Below are positions 11,701-21,993 of a DNA stretch of 64,000 nt, piece by piece; the stretch's first letter is position 1; every line of letters begins with the position of its first letter. Origin of the DNA: Sanderia malayensis (Eukaryota > Cnidaria > Scyphozoa > Semaeostomeae > Pelagiidae); NCBI GenBank assembly GCA_013076295.1, contig RQOL01000875.1:106090-170089 (forward strand), read 5' to 3'. Under the pieces are notes generated by a model, which worked only from the letters and a program-made list of their open reading frames with translations, was not told the origin of the DNA and searched no databases. The translations under genes and the position numbers were made by a program.

Positions 11701-14700
11701 GTAAACTGAGGCAATAAAAAGCTGCAAACTAAGATAATGCATAGCTCTAAACTGAGATAATGGATAGCTGCAAAAGGAGACAATAGATAGCTAGAAACTA
11801 AGGTAATGGATAGCTGCAAACTGAGCCAATAAATGGCTGCAAACTAAGACAATGGATAGCTGTAAACTGAGGCAATAGATGGCTGCAAACTGGATAGCTG
11901 TAAACTGAGGCAATAGATAACTGAAAGCTGAGGCAATGGATAGCTGTAAACTAAGCCCATAGATAGCTGCAAACTAAGACGATGGATAGCTGTAAACTAA
12001 AATAATGGATAGCTGCAAACTGAGGCAATTGATAGCTGTAAACTGGGGCAATAGATAGCTGCAAACTGAGGCAATAGATGGCTGCAAACTGGATAGCTGT
12101 AAACTGAGGCAATAGATAACTGAAAGCTGAGGCAATAGATAGCTGCAAACTGAGCCAATAGGTAGCTGCAAACTAAGATAATGGATAGCTTGAAGTGAGA
12201 TAATGGATAGCTAGAAAATGAGACAATAGATAGCTAGAAACTAAGGTAATGGATAGCTGCAAACTGAGCCAATAAAAGGCTGCAAACTAAGATAATTGAT
12301 AGCTGTAAATTGAGGCAATAGATAGCTGTAAACTGGGGCAATAGATAGCTGCAAACTAAGATAATGGTAAGCTATAAACTGAGCCAATAAATAGCGGCAA
12401 ACTAAGGTAATGGATAGCTGCAAACTGAACCAATAGATAGCTGCAAACTAAGGTAATGGATAGCTGCAAACTGAGGCAATAAATAGCTGCAAACTAAGAT
12501 AATGGATAGCTGTAAACTGAGATAATGGATAGCTGCAAATTGAAACAATAGATAGCTGCAAACTAAGGTAATGGATAGCTGCAAACTGGGCCAATAGATA
12601 GCTGCAAACTAAGGTAATGAATAGCTGTAAACTGAGGCAATAGATAGCTGCAAACTAAGATAATGGATAGCTGTAGGCAAGATAATGGATAGCTGTAAAC
12701 TGAGCCAATAGATAGCTGCAAACTTAGGTAATGGATAGCTGCAAAGTGAGGCAATATATAGCTGCAAGTTGAGACAATAGATAGCTGCGAACGGTAATAA
12801 TGGATAGCTGCAAACTGAGGCAATGGATAGCTGCAAACTGAGCCAATAGGTAGCTGCAAACTAAGATAATGGATAGCTTTAAACTAAGATAATGGATAGC
12901 TGCAAATTGAGACAATAGATAGCTGCAAACTAAGATAATGGATAGCTGCAAACTGAGATAATGGATAGCTGCAAAATGAGACAATAGATAGCTGCCAACT
13001 AAGGTAATGAATAGCTGTAAACTGAGGCAATAGATAACTGAAAGCTGAGGCAATAGATAGCTGCAAACTGAGCCAATAGTTAGCTGCAAACTAAGATAAT
13101 GGATAGCTTGAAGTGAGGCAATGGATAGCTAGAAAATGAGACAATAGATAGCTAGAAACTAAGGTAATGGATAGCTGCAAACTGAGCCAATAAAAGGCTG
13201 CAAACTAAGATAATTGATAGCTGTGAATTGAGGCAATAGATAGCTGTAAACTGAGCCAATAGATAGCTGCCAACTAAGGTAATGAATAGCTGTAAACTGA
13301 GGCAATAGATAGCTGCAAACTAAGAAAATGGATAGCTGTAAGCAAGATAATGGATAGCTGTAAACTGAGCCAATAGATAGCTGCAAACTAAGATAATGGA
13401 AAGCTGCAAAGTGAGGCAATATATAGCTGCAAATTGAGACAATAGATAGCTGCGAACGGTAATAATGGATAGCTGCAAACTGAGGCAATAGATAGCTGCA
13501 AACTGAGCCAATAGGTAGCTGCAAACTAAGATAATGGATAGCTGCAAATTGAGACAATAGATAGCTGCAAACTAAGATAATGGTAAGCTGTAAACTGAGC
13601 CAATAGATAGCTGCAAACTAAGGTAATGGATAGCTCTAAACTGAGATAATGGATAACTGCAAATTGAGACAATAGATAGCTGCAAACTAAGGTAATGGAT
13701 AGCTGCAAACTGAGCCAATAGGTAGCTGCAAACTAAGATAATGGATAGCTGCAAAGTGAGACAATAGATAGCTGCAAACTAAGATAATGGTAAGCTGTAA
13801 ACTGAGCCAATAGATAGCTGCAAACTAAGGTAATGGATAGCTCTAAACTGAGATAATGGATAGATGCTAATTGAGCCAATAGATAGCTGCAAACTAAGGT
13901 AATGAATAACTGTAAACTGAGGCAATAGATAGCTGCAAACTAAGATAATGGATAGCTCTAAACTAAAGTAATGGATTGCTGCAAACTGAGGCAATTGATA
14001 GCTGTAAACTGGGGCAATAGATAGCTGCAAAGTAAGATAATGGAAAGCTGTAAGCAAGATAATGGATAGCTGTAAACTGAGCCAATAGATAGCTGCAAAC
14101 TAAGGTAATGGATAGCTCTAAACTGAGATAATGGATAGCTGCTAATTGAGCCAATAGATAGCTGCAAACTAAGGTAATGAATAACTGTAAACTGAGGCAA
14201 TAGATAGCTGCAAACTAAGATAATGGATAGCTCTAAACTGAGATAATGGATAGCTGCAAATTGAGACAATAGATAGCTGCAAACTAAGATAATGGATAGC
14301 TGCAAAGTGAGGCAATATATAGCTACAAATTGAGACAATAGATAGCTGCGAACTGTAATAATGGATAGCTGCAAACTGAGGCAATAGATAGCTGCAAACT
14401 GAGCCAAAAGGTAGCTGCAAACTAAGATAATGGATAGCTTTAAACTAAAATAATGGATAACTGCAAATTGAGACAATAGATAGCGGCAAACTAAGATAAT
14501 GGATAGCTGTAAACTGAGGCAATAAATAGCTGCAAACTAAGATAATGGATAGCTGTAAACTGAGATAATGGATGACTGCAAATTGAAACAATAGATAGCT
14601 GCAAACTAAGGTAATGGATAGCTGCAAACTGAGCCAATAGATAGCTGCAAACTAAGGTAATGAATAGCTGTAAACTGAGGCAATAAATAGCTGCAAACTA

Positions 14701-17700
14701 AGGTAATAGATAGCTCTAAACTGAGATAATGGATAGCTACAAAATGAGACAATAGATAGCTAGAAACTAAGGTAATGGATTGCTGCAAACTGAGCCAACA
14801 AATGGCTGCAAACTAAGACAATGGATAGCTGTAAACTGAGGCAATAGATAGCTGCAAACTGGATAGCTGTAAACTGAGGCAATAGATAACTGAAAGCTGC
14901 GACAATAGATAGCTGAAAACTAAGATATGGATAGCTGTAAATTAAGGCGATGGATAGCTGCAAACTGAGACAATAGATAGCTGCAAACTAAGGTAATGGA
15001 TAGCTGCAAACTGAGCCAATAAATGGCTGCAAACTAAGATAATGGATAGCTGCAAACTGAGGCAATTGATAGCTGTAAACTGGGGCAATAGATAGCTGCA
15101 AACTAAGATAATGGATAGCTTTAAACTAAGATAATGGATAGCTGCAAATTGAGACAATAGATAGCTGCAAACTATGATAATGGTAAGCTGTAAACTAAGC
15201 CAATAGATAGCTGCCAACTCAGGTAATGAATAGCTGTAAACGGAGACAATAAATAGCTGCAAACTAAGGTAATGAATAGCTGTAAACTGAGGCAATAGAT
15301 AGCTGCAAACTAAGATAATGGATAGCTCTAAACTGAGATAATGGATAGCTGCAAACTAAGATAATGGATAGCTGTAAACTGAGGCAATAAATAGCTGCAA
15401 ACTAAGATAATGGATAGCTTTAAACTAAGATAATGGATAGCTTTAAACTAAGATAATAGATAGCTGCAAACTCTGATAATGGTAAGCTGTAAACTGAGAT
15501 AATGGATAACTGCAAATTGAAACAATAGATAGCTGCAAGCTAAGGTAATGGATAGCTGTAAACTGAGGCAATAGATAGCTGCAAACTAAGATAATGGATA
15601 GCTGTAAACTGAGATAATGGATAACTGCAAATTGAAACAATAGATAGCTGCAAGCTAAGGTAATGGATAGCTGCAAACTGAGCCAATAGATAGCTGCAAA
15701 CTAAGGTAATGAATAGCTGTAAACTGAGGCAATAAATAGCTGCAAACTAAGGTAATAGATAGCTCTAAACTGAGATAATGGATAGCTACAAAATGAGACA
15801 ATAGATAGCTAGAAACTAAGGTAATGGATAGCTGCAAACTGAGCCAATAAATGGCTGCAAACTAAGACAATGGATAGCTGTAAACTGAGGCAATAGATAG
15901 CTGCAAACTGGATAGCTGTAAACTGAGGCAATAGATAACTGAAAGCTGAGACAATAGATAGCTGAAAACTAAGATATGGATAGCTGTAAATTAAGGCGAT
16001 GGATAGCTGCAAACTGAGAGAATAGATAGCTGCAAACTAAGGTAATGGATAGCTGCAAGTTAAGGCGATGGATAGCTGGAAACTGAGGCAATAGATGGCT
16101 GCAAACTGACATAATAGATAGTTGCAAACTAAAGCGATGAATAGCTGTAAACTAAGGTAATGGATAGCTGTAAAGTAAGGCAATAGATATCATAAAATTA
16201 AAGTAATAAATAGCTGTGAACTAAAATAATATTTAACTTGAAAATAAAAAAATAGATGTAAGCTAAAAATAGTATTAATTTAAAAACTAGCTATACCTCG
16301 GCTATTTTACTGCATCCATTGTCGCTGATCAAATTACTTCCGAGATTCAAAGATAACAAACTGCGACTCATACGAAGGCCCTGGAAGAAGAAAGTAAATT
16401 GTAGAATGATAAAGAATGCAAGATGAAGAAATTAAATAGAATGAAGAGCTTAAAAAGAATGTAAACTAAAGAACTTAAGAAGAAAGTAAATAAAAAGTTT
16501 TTAAAAATGTGCAATGAAGAACTTACAAACAATGAAGAATGAAAAATTTAAAAAAAATATAGCAATTAACAAAAAATAGGACAACATTTTCTCTACACAG
16601 CAGATGCAAACACATTCAACCCCATGCAAAGAAAGAAATATGAATTCATACTGACTCACTTTTGCAATATGCTCTGCGCCAACACACGTGATCTTGTTGA
16701 AACAGAGGTTGAGAGTGAGGAGAATTTTGTTGTTGATCAGAGCATCTCCAATATTCTCAGCGCCAATATCATTGACGTAACAATTGCGAAGGGACATGAT
16801 CTGTATGCTGAAATCAAAACAAGTAAACCACATTGTTATACCTCAGAATAAAGGGTGAAATACGAAATGCTCTCGCCAACACACACCACATTCCTCGTTA
16901 TGGGGGATAGTTAATAGACACAGAGATAGAACGAGGTTAAAAACGCATCTGGTCCCTGTTCTAATCCCCAAACAAGAACAATCATAGGTTTGATTTGAAA
17001 TCAATATCACAGGCAATGTTTCAACATATTTTCAGTTGGTTACATTATTGTTCTGGAATTCCAGGCCACATTCCCGCGTTCCCTAATTCCAGCATTCCAC
17101 GTTTTATATATGGCATGATAAAATGCCGCTTCAACAAAGAAACACACGGGAACAGCAACACAACACAACGATGAACCTCTCCACTGCAGCGAGGTTGCTT
17201 TTGGGACAAAATATCTGCCCTCTGTATGTACAGTCAAATCTGCATAGTTCGAGCACGTGTAGTTCGAGCTTCACATAACTTCAACGGAATTCTCAGTCCC
17301 TTCAAGGATCACCAATGAACTAATTCTCATGAAACAAATTTCTAAAACTCAAACTTTTTATAATGCGAACATTTTCACGCTTCCCCAGGGTGCTCAAATT
17401 AGACAGAGTTGACTGTAGAAACATCGGATAAATAGAGGCCATGATTTGATGCATCATATACCGTACAATTTGGCCTGGTGGAATAAACTGGTCTGGTAGG
17501 GAACGACGTTAGTGACAAGGATCGACTGACCTGCTCTCTTCCTTGAGGAATAGGTCATAATGATGCTTTCTGATGTAAGCATTCCCATCAAAACATAACT
17601 CTCTGCAAAAATAAAAACATATATATTTGTTACCATTGGCAATGCTTAAACAACAGATATCTTCGGAAAAGCAATAAAAGACTCGATTTAAACAATAGAA

Positions 17701-19485
17701 GGCTCAATTCAAAAAACGCTGCTACTAAAAAACAGTGTTTAGCTTGTTATTCAAGCGAATAACAAGCTAAAAAGACCCTAAAAAGTCTTCCTAACACAAT
17801 TTGAATGATGTACCAGGTCTTGAGCTTATGATAGCATTCCATAATTCCATGACACCATCACTCCTGTGACGTTACAATTTAGAATTTATTAACTAAACTG
17901 CAAATTTCTTCATGGACATAAGCAATATTCCAACAATTCTAATACGTGGTAACAGTTGATATCAAACCAATCAATGCATAAACACATTGCACACTGCATA
18001 CAATCTTTCACAAAGAACGACAGCATACAATAGCCAAATATCAATTCATTAAGTACCCCAAGTCCTTGATTAAGCCCCCGTGGGCTTATTTTGCAAATAA
18101 TTTTAGGGTGGGGGCTTAATCCAGCGCTTACGGTATTGCTTGCAGAAGGATGGCAATTGAACTTACTTCAATAAATGACAATGTTGCAGAGCTTTCGCTA
18201 ATGTCTCCAGAGTTTCATCTGTCAGCCCAGCAGACCAGAGACTACAAATAAATAAATGCAATACAGTTACCCATGGAAAAATCGCAAAAACAGTGCTAAC
18301 AGCTGCGTGAATATAGTAAAAACCCAGAAATGTCAGAAGTGAAACATTATTTTCCTGAAAAAGTGTGTAGCGGGTCTAAAGTTTCGTTAATGGAAATTTT
18401 AACTATTTGTAAGCTGCCGGAATAATTTTCCATTGAAGCAAAGCAATGACTTTACTATGAATAAATACCTAGAAATCTGCCTGATGAGTGCTTAAGCACG
18501 AAACTCAGAGTTGCAGCGAATAATGTGTCTTTTTCACTGAGTATAACTTAATTCTATATACAGCTCTACACATGTGTATATTGAGCACTGTCGAATGGTG
18601 TTTGCCAAAATTATTATTATTATTACCTAGAAATATTGACATTTCAGTCTGTAGGTTCTTAAAAATGGTTTGTTCTTATATGCGGGCTTTTGCTGCATAT
18701 GCTTGTAAAAGGGGGAGGGAGTAAGCATTGATCCATGAAGTGGGTTCTTACCTGACTGATGACAACCTCTCCTGCTTTAGAAATGTTATCGAAGAAACTT
18801 CGATTATTTTCGGCTCAACTTTCCAACCTTGAAATAATAAGACAACATAATTAAAATCTGCACATTTGTTCACAGATTCCTAGTGTTCTGCGACAAAGGC
18901 TGGCTATTCCTACAAATTTTCAACTATAAAGCATCGATAGATGGCGTGAAAGCATGCTAATTGTATACAGTAAAACCCTGATGACTCGAGCCTCGGGTGA
19001 CTCAAAACAATTTCTATTTCCCTTGAAAGCTTTGCGAGTATTTCTAACCCTAAGTATTTCCAAGTATTTCTATTGATAACTCGAACATTTGTTAACTCAA
19101 GTTATCCACCTCTGTATGCAATGCAGTAGTAGGAAATTCAATTCAATGGTATATAGACCAAGCCAAGCAAGGCAGCATACTATATCAACTATTATTACTG
19201 CCATTTTGTCATTATTACACAAACATTATTAAATCACACAAAAAAGCCATCCTTCTTTCTGACTGAATCAAAATCATATAGGATCATAACTATTATGAAA
19301 TTAAATCGGTGAATAACCCAACCTGGTCGTGACAATCTGTTATGCTTACAACTTTATACTAACTGGCAATAATAATAAATTAAGATGCAGACACAAACCT
19401 GCTTCGTCAGTTTCTGATTGAGTTTGACTTGTCCATTTCATTTTTATCATTTCAACAATGGCTTGACAAGCCCTTCCCGGCTGTA
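5749..19485 (-). CDS. LRRC71: LRRC71-like leucine-rich repeat gene (multi-exon)
   Basis: Joined exons from right to left: 19399-19485, 18752-18827, 18167-18241, 17531-17602, 16660-16807, 16297-16380, 7518-7595, then 6114-6171 and 5749-5794. From 19485 down to 7518 every exon has AG and GT borders and every splice phase agrees. The product reads as a GWKVE-type entry segment, an LWSAGLTDETL repeat, then ribonuclease-inhibitor-like LRRs (LLTLNLCFNKITCVGAEHIA, SLLSLNLGSNLISDNG), then a helix FALTHKEDVQRRLLL and a lysine-rich tail. That order, and the helix after the last LRR, match my knowledge of LRRC71, a metazoan protein linked to cilia. The exon joining 7518-7595 to 6114-6171 is not settled. 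The real 3' end may lie left of the window. Confidence 0.82.
6114..6171 (-). CDS. LRRC71: LRRC71-like exon, lysine-rich tail
   Basis: Acceptor TTTATAG, donor AAG/GTAAAA. It reads SHLKDDKKNRDGKGASKKK, with one base at its 5' edge completing the previous codon. Composition suits the charged tail of the LRRC71 family. The exon immediately upstream in the transcript is uncertain. Confidence 0.6.
6261..6600. repeat. Pair of inverted 90-bp repeats
   Basis: 6261-6350 and 6511-6600 are imperfect reverse complements, each 90 bp. Shared blocks include CTACAGGCCGT at one end and GGGTTTATACCA at the other. The arms are diverged, so this is an old fold-back or a head-to-head pair of a short interspersed repeat. 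It lies next to LRRC71 tail exons. Confidence 0.7.
6858..6923 (-). CDS. Candidate LRRC71 exon after the LRR helix
   Basis: Strong acceptor TTTTTTGTTTTACAG. In the phase-0 frame left by the exon at 7518-7595 it reads RSGPTRCVRAVNSNQTPSS and on to a stop just past 6858. An R/S-rich segment here would suit the family. It is either a phase-0 exon ended by GTAAAG or an alternative terminal exon. A rival phase-0 candidate is 7201-7296, which reads VLYDLGRIMLPYPPSKN to a stop. Confidence 0.35.
7061..7083. repeat. Perfect 23-bp palindrome
   Basis: ACAAATGTCCC, a single T, then GGGACATTTGT: arms of 11 bp with a one-base centre. A related GGGACA/TGTCCC word recurs in the hairpin at 7317-7370. Confidence 0.8.
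7317..7370. repeat. Hairpin, about 21-bp arms
   Basis: The left arm (7317-7337) and right arm (7348-7370) are complementary except for one or two mismatches and a two-base bulge. The loop is TGTCCCAGGG. A smaller 6-bp inverted repeat AGGACC/GGTCCT lies at 7288-7310. Function unknown. Confidence 0.65.
7518..7595 (-). CDS. LRRC71: LRRC71-like exon, post-LRR helix
   Basis: Acceptor TTTTTTAG, donor GAA/GTAAGA, 26 codons, phase 0 at both ends. It reads CLSHFALTHKEDVQRRLLLS then KKASNE. The FxLTHxExxxRRxLLL pattern directly after the last LRR is characteristic of LRRC71. It is separated from the preceding exon (16297-16380) by 8.7 kb, almost all minisatellite. Confidence 0.8.
7763..16185. repeat. 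23-bp minisatellite, about 8.4 kb, roughly 365 units
   Basis: The unit is close to AAACTAAGGTAATGGATAGCTGC. Two unit types, GG/GATAATGGATAGCTGT and GGCAATAGATAGCTGC, tend to alternate, giving a 46-bp dimer. Longer blocks are also repeated. A 12-unit (276-bp) block recurs at 9140-9967, and a block of over 350 bp near 14606-14963 recurs near 15655-16012. The array fills an LRRC71 intron. Long open frames on the minus strand come from the unit lacking stops in all three phases, not from a gene. Confidence 0.97.
16297..16380 (-). CDS. LRRC71: LRRC71-like exon, one LRR
   Basis: Acceptor CTTCTTCCAG, donor GAG/GTATAG, 84 nt, phase 0 at both ends: one 28-residue LRR in one exon. It contains SLLSLNLGSNLISDNGCSKI, which fits the ribonuclease-inhibitor LRR consensus. 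Confidence 0.88.
16660..16807 (-). CDS. LRRC71: LRRC71-like exon, two LRRs
   Basis: Acceptor TTTGATTTCAG, donor AAA/GTGAGT. It holds SLRNCYVNDIGAENIGDAL and LLTLNLCFNKITCVGAEHIA, two consecutive LRRs with the L-x-L-x-x-N pattern. It enters with one base completing a codon and leaves in phase 0, matching both neighbours. Confidence 0.88.
17231..17415. mobile_element. 185-bp pogo-type MITE
   Basis: It is flanked by TA on both sides. The right end CAAATTAGACAGAGTTGACTG is the reverse complement of the left end of the larger element at 53454-54955, with mismatches in the left end (CAGTCAAATCTG). It has no coding capacity. It lies between two LRRC71 exons. Confidence 0.8.
17531..17602 (-). CDS. 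LRRC71: LRRC71-like exon, weak LRR
   Basis: Acceptor TTTTATTTTTGCAG, donor AG/GTCAGT. In the phase fixed by its neighbours it reads ELCFDGNAYIRKHHYDLFLK then EES. LxFDGN at the start is the LRR asparagine position. This repeat is diverged, as expected for the second LRR of the family. Confidence 0.75.
18056..18133. mobile_element. Short TA-flanked fold-back MITE (diverged copy)
   Basis: Core GATTAAGCCCCC...GGGGGCTTAATC between TA dinucleotides. It belongs to the same family as the ends at 19696 and 27420 (ends CCGTAAATCCTCGAATAAGC). Confidence 0.7.
18167..18241 (-). CDS. LRRC71: LRRC71-like exon, first LRR
   Basis: Acceptor TTTATTTGTAG, donor AA/GTAAGT. It reads LWSAGLTDETLETLAKALQH then CHLL. 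The first base completes a serine codon begun in the exon at 18752-18827. The SLWxxGLTDxTL motif is typical of the first LRR in LRRC71. Confidence 0.85.
18477..18516 (+). ncRNA. Type I hammerhead ribozyme, copy 1
   Basis: All conserved parts are present in order: stem I CTGC (18477-18480), core CTGATGA, stem II GTGC-TTAA-GCAC, core GAA, short stem III AC-TCAGA-GT, cleavage-site T at 18512, and stem I GCAG (18513-18516). The very short stem III is usual for hammerheads carried by animal retroelements, where activity often needs a dimer. The surrounding 130 bp, ending in an ATT-rich tail, is a repeat shared with 60435 onward. Confidence 0.85.
18752..18827 (-). CDS. LRRC71: LRRC71-like exon, entry to LRR domain
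   Basis: Acceptor TATTATTTCAAG, donor AG/GTAAGA. It reads WKVEPKIIEVSSITFLKQER then LSSV. The GWK(V/I)E opening before the first LRR fits LRRC71. Phases match exons on both sides. Confidence 0.8.
19399..19485 (-). CDS. LRRC71: LRRC71-like exon, pre-LRR region
   Basis: Donor CAG/GTTTGT. It reads QPGRACQAIVEMIKMKWTSQ then TQSETDEA. The 3' border is in phase with the next exon. The acceptor (AAAAG at 19486) is weak, so the 5' edge may be off by a few bases. Confidence 0.6.
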
Positions 19486-20047
19486 CTTTTCTTTACGATA
19501 TTTAAACTTCACCATTCAGCTATTAAAAAACATGAATAAATCCTTTTCTTTGCAGAAACATCAAAAGAAAACGAAAAGTTATCTTCTGCTCGTTTTAATT
19601 TTTGCAAAATTTCAACACAAAAAAAACTTATGTTAACAAGTACTAACATGAACCAAAACCATATGAATAAGATTGTCAATAAAAACAACACATTACCGTA
19701 AATCCTCGAATAAGCCCCCAAGTTCGAATAAGCGCCCCCCTCGAATAAGCCCCCATGGGGTCTTATTCGAGGGAAGCATTAGTGCAGGATAATGTCTTAG
19801 GGCCCATGTACACGAGACCAAAAATTCTTCCTAAAACAGTAGGGAGTGCTACCATAAATTCCAAATGCCAACGTTTCCGACTAAAATTTTCTAAAATCTA
19901 AAATAGATTTCAAGTAGCACCTGAACCCCGATGATTGATTTGATAATTGGCTTCCCTATCGCGCCTGTTTTTCTGATTGAAAAAATAATTTGAATTTCAT
20001 AATTGCTTTCACTGGGTACACGTACACCAGTAACCTCTGTTATCAAA

Positions 20048-20305
20048 ATGGCTGGCTTTAGACGATTTGTAAATCAGAATTTTTCTGAAAATGAAAACTC
20101 TGGGTCTCAAAATGCAGAATTTTTTGAAGATTCTCAGGATCCAAGCCTTTAAATCGGTCAGCCACTATCTTATGTAACACCGAGTTTTAGCAGAACGAGT
20201 ACTCCGCTATCAACATCGTTTGTACAATCATGTATTCTTATGCATGGATTTCCAACACGGTCCACCGTTCCTTTGCAACGAACGTTGTCGATTTTGTTCC
20301 AATAA
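20048..20305 (+). pseudogene. Decayed ORF in the Harbinger-like element
   Basis: The frame begins MAGFRRFVNQNFSENENSGS, meets TAA at 20150-20152, and continues in the same frame with SYVTPSFSRTSTPLSTSFVQ to a stop at 20303-20305. It is probably the remnant of an accessory ORF, or of the start of one, captured when the element was shortened. I do not recognise a domain. Confidence 0.45.
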
Positions 20306-20432
20306 ATATACAATTATGAGAAGCGGCATAGAAAATTCTTCGTCAGACATCGTGCTTGTAAAAAAAAGTAACAGAGAAAGAAGACAACATTTAATCCGCG
20401 TTGACATGTATCACCGAGAAAACAAGAGACGA

Positions 20433-20470
20433 ATTAGCATTGGGATGCTCGCGAGCATCCCAATACTAAT
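20433..20470. repeat. 38-bp palindrome with one mismatched pair
   Basis: The arms are ATTAG-C-ATTGGGATGCTC and its complement, meeting at CTCGCGAG. It lies inside the Harbinger-like element. As DNA or RNA it would form a nearly perfect hairpin. Confidence 0.9.
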
Positions 20471-20647
20471 AAGCGGCCCTTTTCATCCTTACTAAAATGT
20501 TTGGCTGGTAGAATTTCTAAAAAAGACCATGTACACGGGAAAAGGAAGGTGCTAACTCGTTAATCCCTCCAAATATTTAGAAAAGTAGCTCGTGTACATG
20601 GGACCTTATTTCGAGAAAGCCCTCACAGGACAATAGCTATACAGTAT

Positions 20648-21004
20648 TGTCGTGAAATTTAACAGCTCCATTCATTCTATAATTTTGCTTCTCGTAATTA
20701 ATCTCACACCTTTACGTCATCTCGATTATAACACCCTTGCATTCTATCACAACATCACTTCGCCTAGCCCTTCCGGTTATTTGTTGTAAAGTACGTAAAG
20801 CCTGCACAATATTAATTTCAACAGTTGTATATAAATGTATGTAATTTTCAGTTAGTCAGTCAGTCTACATCAATACAGAGTAAACACAACTCGTTTCTCT
20901 CTCTGGCTCCGTGTTCTCTGCACGTTAAAGCAAGAAGAAATGGCAAGGATAGTTCGGAGAGGCGGATCACGTAGCTTGGTGGGAATACGGTTCAAATTCC
21001 TACA
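20648..21004 (+). repeat. 5' LTR of the non-autonomous element
   Basis: 357 bp from TGTCGTG to CCTACA. It contains a TATATAAA promoter motif near 20828. I see no difference from the LTR at 26788-27144. Confidence 0.93.
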
Positions 21005-21022
21005 TTGGTGACCACGACGTGA
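21005..21022 (+). promoter_or_regulatory. Probable primer-binding site
   Basis: TTGGTGACCACGACGTGA directly follows the 5' LTR. The gypsy element at 47443 has TTGGTGACAGAGG at the same place, so the first eight bases are shared. I do not assign the tRNA. Confidence 0.65.
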
Positions 21023-21036
21023 CCCTCTCAACGAAC

Positions 21037-21685
21037 ATGGAATCTTCCTTCGCCATCCAAACATTCAATGCAGTTCTTCGACAACCATTCGGATCAACAT
21101 CGCCGTCACCGATTCATCACTGCATTCCGTCCACATCGACGTTCAATTCAACACAACACAGGTTTTCTTGGTCAGCCTACACACAAAACCATTCGATCGA
21201 TCATCACTCTGGTTCCTGGTACTCCAACTCACAAAACCTTCGATTATCAAACATCATTCTGGTTCCTGGTTAACCAATTCACAAAACCTTCGAAACAGCA
21301 CTCCGGTTCTTGGTCATCCGACTCACGAAACCAAGGAAAACATCATCAAACCACAATCGTCAATAACAGCCCGAGTTCGACGAAGACAACTTTTACAACG
21401 CCTCTGTCAAGAATCGACGCTTTTGTCAACTCAAGTTTCGTACGCAATCCTACTCGCACTCAAGGCAATCACCAAGCATCCCACGACAGCACTACATGCA
21501 GCATCAACTCACTTCACTGCATCACTGTCGCATCTCACTTGGCTTCACTTCACCTTATCCACGAGTATCACGACGACCAACTTGAACAACGACAATCTAT
21601 TCGCGACACGTCACTGAAAGCTTCACTTCGGCAACCAACAACAGACGAACTCTTCTTCAGCATTATCAAACGGTTGGACATTTAA
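21037..21685 (+). other. Leader ORFs of unknown meaning in the LTR element
   Basis: Two overlapping frames are open here, one from the ATG at 21037 (start MESSFAIQTF) to 21271 and one for about 205 codons from 21068 to 21685. The translations are rich in H, S, T and Q and contain tandem near-repeats (for example around SGSW). Neither resembles a gag protein or zinc knuckle. They could be relics or chance. Confidence 0.3.
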
Positions 21686-21690
21686 TTTTA

Positions 21691-21993
21691 TGCTGGTTAA
21701 TCCAAAAATTAAGCAGGGTTAATGTTCGAAAGAAATTGGTTTATTGCATGGCTGCCAATTTACTGTATCTGCTTGCCAAGTCGGATGCAAGCTGCCATAC
21801 ACAGCTCATCAACATACTGGTGAGACCCAGGGGCCCATTAGAACTGTCACTTATCAGTCTCGGGCGGCTTGTTTGACGAACGGCGCACATGCGCAGAGAG
21901 TATTATTAGACTACACCCTAAGGTTTATAGTCGTGCGTTAAGTGGCCTGTCCAATCATTGTTCGCTGGAGCTCATAGCAAGAGCACAATTTCT
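21691..21993 (+). repeat. 303-bp direct repeat, copy 1
   Basis: Repeated without visible change at 26166-26468 inside the same LTR element. Confidence 0.92.

Larger units (their letters stand above)
19800..20605 (+). mobile_element. Harbinger-like element with TTA target duplication
   Basis: Terminal repeats GGGCCCATGTACACGAG (19800-19816) and CTCGTGTACATGGGACC (20589-20605) are inverted copies with one mismatch. TTA flanks both sides exactly (19797-19799, 20606-20608). A 3-bp TTA/TAA duplication and GGG-type ends fit PIF/Harbinger. No nuclease frame survives, so it is non-autonomous. Confidence 0.8.

Noticed and set aside
8168..15837. Dozens of minus-strand proteins rich in QLSI, CSYLL and FAAIHYLS
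   Set aside because: The 23-bp unit lacks stops in all phases, so these frames follow from the repeat. Units vary in length and there are no splice or start signals tied to them.
7763..16185. A CRISPR array
   Set aside because: Units are back to back with no unique spacers, and the setting is eukaryotic.
16624..16851. Plus-strand ORF over the LRR exon
   Set aside because: The minus strand gives a clear two-LRR exon with matching splice phases.
21005..21022. A tRNA gene at the LTR edge
   Set aside because: Only the short primer-binding-like sequence is present; no cloverleaf.
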